Assembly: GCF_900106855.1 (NCBI RefSeq)
Contig: NZ_FNWI01000004.1
Coordinates: forward strand, 1,736,001-1,800,000
DNA: 64,000 nucleotides
Direction: 5' to 3'
DNA from: Varibaculum massiliense
GTDB taxonomy: Bacteria > Actinomycetota > Actinomycetes > Actinomycetales > Actinomycetaceae
Position 1 is the first letter of the stretch, and every line of letters begins with the position of its first letter. Below, in pieces: positions 17,172 to 24,065 of the stretch. The position numbers and the translations under genes were made by a program. The notes under the pieces were generated by a model. It ran no database searches. It was not told the DNA's origin and was given only the letters and a program-made list of their open reading frames with translations.

Positions 17172-19130
17172 TTAGAGACGGGTGATATCCCGAGGGATCT
17201 TCTTGAACGTGATATTCAGCGAGCGCAGCTCCTCATCCGACAACAAACAGGTATCGGCATAAATCACATACGAACTAGCCGCACACTCGATCGGGATAGA
17301 AGCCAGATAGCCACGATCCAAACTCGTCACACGATCCGGCTCATACACGAAAAACAACGACGCATCCTCATGCCGACCCAGGAAATACGGATGGGCACTG
17401 GGCGGATTCGAAAACGGCTGCCCCGTTTCGGTGAACCACACATACTCACGGACCCGCTCAAGAGGAACATTGGGATTCAAATCGCCCTCAACAAGAAGCG
17501 GCGCGCCAAGCTCATAGAAGGAGAAGTCACCTCCCGTACCCGAAACGTCATGGTCGTGAGACTGTGTGGCGACAACTTGTAGATAGGAGCTACCCGATTT
17601 ACCTGTCACTTTCGTGGTGATCTTCGGGCGGGAGACCTTGGTGTACTTGCCCTGAGCTTCCTGGTAGATTTTGTTTGCCTCGGCGAGCAGGCCGTCGGCT
17701 TTCTTCATCGCCGTCAACGTGAGCTTGTGCTCGTACAGCGTGATCGATTCTTCTGACTCGCCCTTGTAGCCAGTGATCGCGCGACGGACACGCTCAGCAG
17801 TCACCGAGTCGGCATAATCACCTAGCTCGACAAGGATAAATGAACGCTCGCCTTTATCGGACTTGTTGACGTTGAGCACTGCATGGCCCGTCGTACCAGA
17901 CCCCGCAAATGAGTCGAGGACGATGTCCCCCGGTTTAGTTGCGATCTTCAAGATCCGTTCGATGAGCCGGGTTGGCTTCGGAGTATCAAACGCGACACGG
18001 CCGTCAAAGATCGCACGGATCTCCTTCTTCGCCTCATCCGTATGACCGGCAACCTCGTATGGCCAGAAGTTCGTCGGTAGCAGCCCACCCACACTATCGA
18101 GGTATGTCTTGCGACGGACGCCACCTTCGCCGCCTTTGGTGAAGTAGAAGCGAGGCCACTGGCCGCGTTCATACACTGCGCGCGCATCGGCTTGAGCTTC
18201 CTCCAACGGTTTCGCTAATACGAGACCCAAAACGCCGGGCTTCACTTCATCAGCAGGTACGCCACACACCCGTGCGCGCTTCGCAGCGTCATCGAGATCC
18301 TTCAACTCATAGGCAGTCCAACCAGAAAATATGCGGAACATCTCCGGTTGTTCATAACGCCAACAATTCCCAGTGCCCGGATAGATCATTGCTCCCGTAA
18401 ATGGGTGTTGAATCGCGTAGACCATGCCCTGGTGTGTAGCTGCTCCCGGAGCGAATGCATCTGAGCTCGTCCAAGCAGTCCTATCGCCGTCAGGATTACT
18501 GTACTTATCATCCATTTCGGCTGTGCGTTCGAGCTTGTTGGGGTTCCAGTCGGGCTGTTTGGAGAACGCGAATAAGTGCTCAACCTCGGCAGGGATTCCT
18601 TTGGAATCGTTACGGGTCGAATAGGTGCGCTGCCACGAAATATCAGCCACGAAACAACGAGCCCCAAAGATCTCGTCACACATAGCCTTCAGGTGGGCAG
18701 CCTCATTGTCGTCGATCGAAATAAAAATAGCACCAGTCGGTGCAAGCAGCCGCTGCAGCAGGCGCAGGCGCGGGTACATCATGCACAACCACTTGTCATG
18801 GCGGGAGAGGTCTTCGCCTTCTTTGCCGACGACTTCACCGAGCCATTTCTTGATTCGTGGGTCGTTGACGGCGTCGTTGTAGATCCAGCCTTCGTTGCCT
18901 GTGTTATAGGGAGGATCGATGTAGATACAGTCGACTTTTCCTTCATAGCGAGGCAGGAGCGCTTTGAGGGCTTCGAGGTTGTCACCGTGAATAATCATGT
19001 TCTGGGAGCCGTTATCCTCCTGATGTTGCCCGTGCTCGTTGTAGGAGTATTGGCGGTCGAGGACGCGGTAGGGAACGTCGAGGTGGTGGGTGATCACCTT
19101 GTCTTTGCCGACCCAGTTCAGTTCTGGCAT
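17172..19130 (-). CDS. mod: Type III-like Mod DNA adenine methyltransferase
   Basis: The 652-residue protein has the catalytic motif IV DPPYNTG at residues 72-78 and the AdoMet motif I FAGSGTT near residues 408-414. This is the beta-class order of Mod subunits. The region between (about 150-380) would contain the target recognition domain, and the C-terminus carries a Res-interaction segment. It provides modification and site recognition for Res. Its start shares one base with the stop of the upstream HTH gene. Confidence 0.92.
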   Translation of the reverse strand: MPELNWVGKDKVITHHLDVPYRVLDRQYSYNEHGQHQEDNGSQNMIIHGDNLEALKALLPRYEGKVDCIYIDPPYNTGNEGWIYNDAVNDPRIKKWLGEVVGKEGEDLSRHDKWLCMMYPRLRLLQRLLAPTGAIFISIDDNEAAHLKAMCDEIFGARCFVADISWQRTYSTRNDSKGIPAEVEHLFAFSKQPDWNPNKLERTAEMDDKYSNPDGDRTAWTSSDAFAPGAATHQGMVYAIQHPFTGAMIYPGTGNCWRYEQPEMFRIFSGWTAYELKDLDDAAKRARVCGVPADEVKPGVLGLVLAKPLEEAQADARAVYERGQWPRFYFTKGGEGGVRRKTYLDSVGGLLPTNFWPYEVAGHTDEAKKEIRAIFDGRVAFDTPKPTRLIERILKIATKPGDIVLDSFAGSGTTGHAVLNVNKSDKGERSFILVELGDYADSVTAERVRRAITGYKGESEESITLYEHKLTLTAMKKADGLLAEANKIYQEAQGKYTKVSRPKITTKVTGKSGSSYLQVVATQSHDHDVSGTGGDFSFYELGAPLLVEGDLNPNVPLERVREYVWFTETGQPFSNPPSAHPYFLGRHEDASLFFVYEPDRVTSLDRGYLASIPIECAASSYVIYADTCLLSDEELRSLNITFKKIPRDITRL

Positions 19131-19363
19131 TAGCGTTCCTCCTTAGGCTCGTGAGTGTTGTTGGGATGTGGTTCTTCTGCGGCTTGACCGGTGCGGACCC
19201 ATTCGTCGATTTCTGAGAGTTTGAATTTCCAGACCCTGCCGACTTTGTAGGCGGGAAGATTGTGCGTCACGATCCATTTCGTGATGGTTTCCCGGCGCAC
19301 ACCGAGGTGAGCTTGTGCTTCTTTCATGGTGACCCAGTTTTCTAATTCAGCTTCGCTCATCAT
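19130..19363 (-). CDS. Excisionase-type helix-turn-helix protein
   Basis: The 77-residue protein has the MerR/Xis-type winged helix used in DNA-binding excisionase domains (VTMKEAQAHLGVRRETITKWIVTHNLPAYKVGRVWKFKLSEIDEWV) and a polar tail. It lies between the NBR1-Ig gene and mod with gaps of two bases and minus one base, so it is co-transcribed with them. In type III and type I restriction operons such proteins are thought to regulate the operon; a role on the AGTCCCA repeats upstream is possible. Confidence 0.85.
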   Translation of the reverse strand: MMSEAELENWVTMKEAQAHLGVRRETITKWIVTHNLPAYKVGRVWKFKLSEIDEWVRTGQAAEEPHPNNTHEPKEER

Positions 19364-19365
19364 CC

Positions 19366-20214
19366 CTACCTTGTCGAGTGAAGATCCGGGTTAATAACTG
19401 TGGCATCGACATTGAATGTTGTAGTCGCTTGAGGGAAGCAGTTCTCGCCTTCCTGGTTGCGCATTTCCCAGTGGCTTGAGGCCGCCCCTTCATAGCCTTG
19501 CGCCCGAAACGTGCAAGAAATCTTGATGAACTTTCTTGTCGCTGGTGGGCTTTCAGGAATGGCGATTTGTTTGGTGCCGACGGGTCGTATTCGCGGGTCT
19601 GTTGGATTCGTACAGACGAGTGTCCGACTGGTCCAGTCGATGCTGCCAACGTTGCGCAGTGTCCATGTGTGAGTGAACTCGGCCCAAAATCCTGGCTTGT
19701 GTTTTTGCAGTGCGGGCGGTTCCGTCACGTCGACGCGATCTCCTTGATAGAGCGGCTGCGGTGCAGGGTTGATCTCGTCTGGTTCCTGGCCTTCAAGGCG
19801 AAGTCGGTAGCAGTGTTCGAGGACATCGCAATGGTTTGGATCGTGGATGATCGCGTCGAACCAATCTGTGAGTGCCCAAATGAACGCTTCTGGTTCGATA
19901 GTGAGGGTTGAGGGCAGCCCGGCGTCTTTGCCGACTTCTTGGCAACGATCATCCAACGTGCGCTTCGTGCTTGGGAGGGGCCTCAGGTGGCTAAGAAGGA
20001 AATCATGCAAAGATTTCTTGTTCACCGGCGTTGAAAATGATTCGTATTGCGGTTCGGAGATCGGTTTTGCTCCGGTGAAGATCTTGCGTGCGTACTCGTC
20101 ATCTAACCGCTCTGCGCTGCCAGCGTGTTGGAATACGGCTTGGACGAATTTTGCCTGGTTAGTGATGGGACTCTTCCGCTTATAAACAGCGCGACAAAAC
20201 TCGGGCAAACCCAT
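19366..20214 (-). CDS. NBR1-Ig-like domain protein heading the defence operon
   Basis: ATG at 20214 is chosen because GAGGAG lies eight bases upstream; an in-frame GTG at 20223 is too close. The 282-residue protein has an alpha-helical N-terminal part (about 1-130) and a C-terminal beta-rich domain (about 165-275) with the NBR1-Ig pattern: F-x-H-T-W-T-L-R-N-V-G-S-I-D-W, a conserved FRA-x-G-x-EGAASSHWEMRNQEGE and a final FN strand. NBR1-Ig domains bind partners in eukaryotic autophagy receptors; the bacterial role is poorly known. As first gene of the operon it may be a regulator or a sensor. Confidence 0.7.
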   Translation of the reverse strand: MGLPEFCRAVYKRKSPITNQAKFVQAVFQHAGSAERLDDEYARKIFTGAKPISEPQYESFSTPVNKKSLHDFLLSHLRPLPSTKRTLDDRCQEVGKDAGLPSTLTIEPEAFIWALTDWFDAIIHDPNHCDVLEHCYRLRLEGQEPDEINPAPQPLYQGDRVDVTEPPALQKHKPGFWAEFTHTWTLRNVGSIDWTSRTLVCTNPTDPRIRPVGTKQIAIPESPPATRKFIKISCTFRAQGYEGAASSHWEMRNQEGENCFPQATTTFNVDATVINPDLHSTR

Positions 20215-20237
20215 ATGCGTCACGCTCCTCTATGCCG

Positions 20238-20297
20238 AGTCCCAAAACTAGTCCCAGAAGTCCCAGTTTTTGCTTCCCTCACCGATCTGAAGTCCCA
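20238..20297 (-). promoter_or_regulatory. Operator/promoter of the defence operon with four AGTCCCA repeats
   Basis: AGTCCCA occurs at 20238, 20250, 20259 and 20291 within 60 bases directly upstream of the NBR1-Ig gene. Three copies are followed by A-rich or T-rich runs. Such clustered direct repeats are typical of operators for a self-regulating DNA-binding protein; the excisionase-type HTH protein of the same operon is the obvious candidate. Confidence 0.6.
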
Positions 20298-20449
20298 AAA
20301 CCACAGCGTTTGATGAGTATGTGAGCAAAACACGAGCCGACGAGACGAGCAACTGTCATCTCATTATCGCACGCCGACTCGCGCGAACGCTCATGAACAC
20401 GCACCAAGTGGTGGTGGGTGTCGTAGCGAGAGCGAAGGAGGTGAAGAGC

Positions 20450-20593
20450 GTGGGTAGGAACCGTAAGCAGACATCGCGTGCTGTGGCACGCAAGGCATCA
20501 GCTGTGCTGCGCGATGGCCGTTCTTCGGCGCGGACCAAGTCCGTTGCCGCCTCGGCATTAGCGCAGACTAAGCCGTCCAAGCGCGGCAAGTAG
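20450..20593 (+). CDS. Small basic phage-associated protein
   Basis: A GTG at 20450 follows AGGAGGTG by eight bases, giving 47 residues rich in Arg, Lys, Ser and Ala (GRNRKQTSRAVARKASAVLRDGRSS...SALAQT). This short conserved pattern is familiar from phage and plasmid early regions of Gram-positive and enteric bacteria, without a known function. It is the first plus-strand gene of the phage early region, divergent from the defence operon. A GC-rich dyad (CCCACTCGG ... CCGGGTGGG, about 20602-20637) follows it. Confidence 0.65.
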   Translation: MGRNRKQTSRAVARKASAVLRDGRSSARTKSVAASALAQTKPSKRGK

Positions 20594-20765
20594 TCGTACA
20601 CAGCCCACTCGGTTTCGACACAGTTCGGACCGGGTGGGTGGGGACGGTAGTGCTGGTGGCCACCGGCACTGACGTTCTCCAAGCCTGAGCGTGATTGTTC
20701 GGGAGCTCATCTGGCGGATGAGCAAGCCCTATGGCGGGTGCAGGCCGTGGGGGTTAGACAAACAA

Positions 20766-20884
20766 ATCACTAGTGAGACCTGCTCTGGGAGCGCTCGGCG
20801 GGTCACCTCACCCAACCCCTCTTTGCTGAGGGGCGTGTGGGGTGGCTCGCCTTTGTCGTCTTCCTAGCAGTTCTCACTAGTGAT
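20766..20884 (+). ncRNA. Long imperfect stem-loop, possible structured RNA or DNA element
   Basis: The outer arms 20766-20784 (ATCACTAGTGAGACCTGCT) and 20866-20884 are complementary with one mismatch. Inside them GGCGGGTCACC (20797-20807) pairs with GGTGGCTCGCC (20841-20851) using two wobble pairs, and CCCCTC (20816-20821) pairs with GAGGGG (20828-20833) at the tip. The wobble pairs favour an RNA function. The arms also contain the palindrome TCACTAGTGA. It lies between the 47-residue gene and the sigma-like gene, in an otherwise gene-free interval (20594-20945). Confidence 0.55.
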
Positions 20885-20945
20885 CTGAGCCAAACAGATC
20901 AGGTCTCCACATCACCGGGATTCCCGGAGAAATGGAGATCCTTCG

Positions 20946-21623
20946 ATGAAGGTCACCTTCAGGCACGAAGCAGATAACAACAAGAACGAGTCCATCACTG
21001 ACACTTTCGACATTGACCCTGGCGAGTTCGCTCTCATGATCGCAACCGACCGCCAGCAACGCGCCGCCACAACTGGTGTTCCACTCAACCAGGTCAAGCC
21101 CCGCACACCGCAGAAGATTCTCGACGAGTTGTGGAACGCAGAAGAAGCGGCCACGCATAAGGCGGTTCGCGCCGATCGCGGCAAGGGTAAGAAGACATGC
21201 ACGTGCGGGGCTGAGTGCGGTCCTCGACGTGGATGCCGCGTCCCGAATAACAAGCCGTTTTCGTATGAGCAGATGCTCGACATCGACCTTGATCCAGCTT
21301 CACCGGGTATCAGCGCTGAAGACCAGGTCATCGAACGCGAGGACAGCGTCGAGCACACCCGTGAGCTCGAGGCTATGCGTGGCGTCATCGCTGGTTTGGA
21401 TCCTCAGCATCATGAGGTGATGACGCGCCTTCTTGCAACCGACAAGCTCAATCAGGCGCAGGTGGCACGCGATATGGGGTTGACCCGTGCTCGGGTATCG
21501 CAGCTAGTGGCAGAGGTAAAACCGCTGATTCGACAGGCGGTTGAGGATGCCCGATTTAACACTTTCGGTGGTGTCGGCAGTGGGGTGAAAGGGAGAAGCC
21601 AACCGGGCTACTCCCACAAATGA
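20946..21623 (+). CDS. Sigma-70 region 4-like phage transcription regulator
   Basis: The 225-residue protein ends in a sigma-70 region 4-type helix-turn-helix (about residues 140-198: GLDPQHHEVMTRLLATDKLNQAQVARDMGLTRARVSQLVAEV). A Cys cluster CTCGAECGPRRGC lies near residue 80-95. No region 2 is visible, so it is a sigma-like activator rather than a full sigma factor. The start follows GGAGATCC. Its last codons (FNTFGGVGSGVKG) are encoded by copy A of a 36-bp repeat found twice more in non-coding positions. Confidence 0.75.
   Translation: MKVTFRHEADNNKNESITDTFDIDPGEFALMIATDRQQRAATTGVPLNQVKPRTPQKILDELWNAEEAATHKAVRADRGKGKKTCTCGAECGPRRGCRVPNNKPFSYEQMLDIDLDPASPGISAEDQVIEREDSVEHTRELEAMRGVIAGLDPQHHEVMTRLLATDKLNQAQVARDMGLTRARVSQLVAEVKPLIRQAVEDARFNTFGGVGSGVKGRSQPGYSHK
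21553..21588 (+). repeat. 36-bp repeat, copy A (inside the end of the sigma-like gene)
   Basis: GATTTAACACTTTCGG followed by a four-base variable part and GTCGGCAGTGGGGTGA. The same element occurs at 27352-27387 and 61252-61287. The last 16 bases are identical in all three copies. Confidence 0.85.
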
Positions 21624-21641
21624 GGAAGAAAGGTAAGCCCG

Positions 21642-21878
21642 ATGGCTCGACATAGTCTCAAGCTTCATATTGCCCGGCGTATCCCTGACGACCCCGGAAT
21701 CGTCGCAACTAAGAACGTGACGCTGCGTGAACGGTTCATGCGCCTACTGCTTGGTAGCCCGCGCAAAGTCATGATTCTTGTTCCTGGTGATTCGGTCAAG
21801 CAGATCGACATCACCGAAAACACCGATGACGACCTCATGGCATTGGCTGATGCTCTCAAGACGGGTGAGTCCAAATGA
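21642..21878 (+). CDS. Conserved phage protein, unknown
   Basis: The 78-residue protein (SLKLHIARRIPDDPGIVATKNVTLRERFMRLLLGSPRKVMILVPGDSVKQIDI) belongs to a small family often found in the early region of phages and conjugative elements in Gram-positive bacteria. No function is known. GAGGAAGAAAGG precedes the ATG, and the stop overlaps the next start by four bases. Confidence 0.7.
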   Translation: MARHSLKLHIARRIPDDPGIVATKNVTLRERFMRLLLGSPRKVMILVPGDSVKQIDITENTDDDLMALADALKTGESK

Positions 21879-22288
21879 TGATGTCACAGCTCAATGCCTT
21901 TATTCGTGATGGGAACCAGGCGCTGCGGTCGCTCGCCGATTTGCTTGCGCGGGCTCAGCAGATCGTTGAGGAGAGTTTCGAAGACCACGCAGGAATGCCT
22001 GGTGAACGCCCAGAGCTTGCCCTGCAGATCAAGGAACCCTTCGAAACCATCCCAGCTGTGCACAGCCAGCCAGAACTACTCGCGGACGAGCCGGAGGTTG
22101 AACCTGAACCGGTAGTGGCGCTCGAAGAAGTACGTGCTTTTCTTTCCGAGCTCTCAGCGCAAGGCCACACCGCAAAGGTTCGTGAGCTGATCGTCGAGGC
22201 TGGTGCGGACAAGCTCTCAGCGGTGGATCCGTCGAAGTTCGGCTGGCTGCTCGAACAGGCGAAGGAGATTGCTAATGACACCGTCTGA
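21875..22288 (+). CDS. Conserved phage protein, unknown
   Basis: The 137-residue protein has a helical N-terminus (FIRDGNQALRSLADLLARAQQIVEESF), an acidic Pro/Glu-rich middle and a C-terminal segment (LEEVRAFLSELSAQGHTAKVRELIVEAGADKLSAVDPSKFGWLLEQAKEI) that recurs in phage early regions next to DUF2800 and DUF2815 genes. Its function is unknown; the C-terminal part may be a small helical interaction domain. It overlaps its neighbours on both sides (4 and 14 bases), so it is translated with them. Confidence 0.7.
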   Translation: MMMSQLNAFIRDGNQALRSLADLLARAQQIVEESFEDHAGMPGERPELALQIKEPFETIPAVHSQPELLADEPEVEPEPVVALEEVRAFLSELSAQGHTAKVRELIVEAGADKLSAVDPSKFGWLLEQAKEIANDTV

Positions 22289-23411
22289 CCACGCCCTCCT
22301 CTCGGCATCTGGGGCACACAGGTGGCTCAACTGCACACCTTCAGCTCGGCTCGAATCGGATGAGCCGGAGTCAACGTCTGCTGCTGCTGAGCAAGGAACC
22401 GCCGCTCATGCCTTGGCGGAGCACAAACTCCGCAGGGCTCTCAAGCAGCGCTCGAAGCGTCCGGTCTCGGCCTGGATTGATGACGAGATGGAAACCTTGA
22501 CCGACGACTATGTGTCGTTTGTGCAAGAACACATCTCCATCGCCCAGGAGACCTGTGGCGATCCGCAGGTGCTGATCGAACAGCGCCTGGACTTCTCCCA
22601 CATTGTTCCTGGCAGTTTTGGCACCGGGGATTGCGTGATCATCGCCGAACCCACCTTGCAGATCATTGATCTCAAATACGGGCAAGGCGTGTTGGTTGAA
22701 GCCGTGAACAACCCGCAGTTGATGCTGTATGCGCTCGGTGCGCTCCACGCTTTCGGGAGCCTGTACGACATCGAGACGGTATCAGTGACGATCTATCAGC
22801 CGCGCCGGGCGAACGTCGACACCTGGGAAATCTCTGTTGCCGAGCTCGAACAGTGGGCTGAAACCGAGGTGAAACCGAAAGCTGAGCTGGCCTCGGCTGG
22901 TGAGGGTGAGTTTTGTCCGGGCTCGTGGTGTCAGTTCTGTCGTATCGCGCCAACGTGTCGAGCACGAGCCGAAGCCAACCTTCAACTTGCCAAGCTCGAG
23001 TTCGTCCCACCGGCCGAGCTGAGTGATGCGGAGATTGCTGACGTGCTCACGAGGATTCCGCAGCTCAAAACGTGGGCATCCGACGTGGAAGCCTACGCGC
23101 TTTCCAAGGCTGTCAATCAGGGTGTGGTCTTTGAGGGGTTCAAGCTCGTCGCAGGCAGGTCGGTACGCAAATACACCTCCGAGAAAGACGTCGCTGCGGC
23201 GGCTGAGGCGGCTGGTTATAGGGACATCTGGGATCGCAAGCTCATCACCCTCACAGCCATGGAAAAGCTGATGGGTAAACCCGCCTTCAACGAGATCCTC
23301 GGTGATCTCGTGACCAAACCTGCAGGCAAACCCACATTGGTCCCTGCATCCGATAAACGGCCAGCGCTTGATCTGGTGAGTGCGGCCACCGATTTTCAAC
23401 CCAACAAGTAA
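22275..23411 (+). CDS. DUF2800 protein, Cas4/RecB-like nuclease
   Basis: ATG at 22275 follows GAAGGAG and gives 378 residues. The N-terminus has the HALLSASGAHRWLNCTPSARLE signature; the middle holds GTGDCVI and IIDLKYGQG, the PD-(D/E)xK core; a Cys-rich segment CPGSWCQFCRIAPTCRAR near residue 215-232 looks like the Fe-S cluster binding region of Cas4/AddB-type nucleases. It is probably a phage exonuclease for recombination or replication and works beside the DUF2815 DNA-binding protein. Confidence 0.85.
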   Translation: MTPSDHALLSASGAHRWLNCTPSARLESDEPESTSAAAEQGTAAHALAEHKLRRALKQRSKRPVSAWIDDEMETLTDDYVSFVQEHISIAQETCGDPQVLIEQRLDFSHIVPGSFGTGDCVIIAEPTLQIIDLKYGQGVLVEAVNNPQLMLYALGALHAFGSLYDIETVSVTIYQPRRANVDTWEISVAELEQWAETEVKPKAELASAGEGEFCPGSWCQFCRIAPTCRARAEANLQLAKLEFVPPAELSDAEIADVLTRIPQLKTWASDVEAYALSKAVNQGVVFEGFKLVAGRSVRKYTSEKDVAAAAEAAGYRDIWDRKLITLTAMEKLMGKPAFNEILGDLVTKPAGKPTLVPASDKRPALDLVSAATDFQPNK

Positions 23412-23433
23412 CAAGTAGAAAGCAGAAAAGATC

Positions 23434-23988
23434 ATGACAACTACAACTAATCCGACCCGTATCGTCACCGGCGAAGTTCGCCTCAGCTATGCGCATGTGT
23501 GGGAGCCGAACTCCATCCAGGGAGGCAAACCCAAGTACTCCGTCTCCCTGATCATCCCCAAGTCCGACACCGCCACCATTGCCGCGATCGAGAAGGCCAT
23601 CGACGCCGCGATCGACGCCGGGACGGCCAAGTTTGGTGGTAAGCGACCCAACAAGGCCGCCCTCAAGCTCCCGTTGCGTGACGGAGATATTGAGCGCGAC
23701 GACGAAGCCTACAAGGGCGCCTACTTCCTCAACGCCAACTCGCTGACCGCTCCGCAGATCGTCGATCAGAGCGTCGCCCCGATCCTGGATCGCGCCGAGG
23801 TGTACTCGGGCTGCTACGCGCGCGTATCCCTGTCCTTCTATGCGTTTAACACGAACGGCAACCGCGGTATCGCCTGCGGGCTCGGGAACATTCAAAAGAC
23901 CCGTGACGGCGAGAGCCTTGGCGGTGGGCGCGTGAGCGCTGAGACTGACTTCGGTGCCTTCGCCGCTGATGACGACTTCCTAAACTAA
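23434..23988 (+). CDS. DUF2815 protein, probable single-stranded DNA-binding protein
   Basis: The 184-residue protein matches the phage DUF2815 family (RIVTGEVRLSYAHVWEPNSIQGGKPKYSVSLIIPKSDTATI; C-terminal GLGNIQKTRDGESLGGG and an acidic tail ending DDDFLN). An acidic, hydrophobic C-terminal tip resembles that of SSB proteins. The family lies next to DUF2800 nucleases and family A polymerases in many phages. A hairpin terminator follows. Confidence 0.85.
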   Translation: MTTTTNPTRIVTGEVRLSYAHVWEPNSIQGGKPKYSVSLIIPKSDTATIAAIEKAIDAAIDAGTAKFGGKRPNKAALKLPLRDGDIERDDEAYKGAYFLNANSLTAPQIVDQSVAPILDRAEVYSGCYARVSLSFYAFNTNGNRGIACGLGNIQKTRDGESLGGGRVSAETDFGAFAADDDFLN

Positions 23989-24000
23989 TCATCCCCACAC

Positions 24001-24041
24001 GTGGAGGGAATCAGCACATCTTGTTGGTTCCCTCCACTTTT
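24001..24041 (+). terminator. Terminator between DUF2815 and polymerase genes
   Basis: GTGGAGGGAA (24001-24010) pairs perfectly with TTCCCTCCAC (24028-24037) and is followed by TTTT. It probably attenuates early transcription before the polymerase gene. Confidence 0.8.
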
Positions 24042-24065
24042 CCTCTGTGTGAAAGGAACCCCGTC

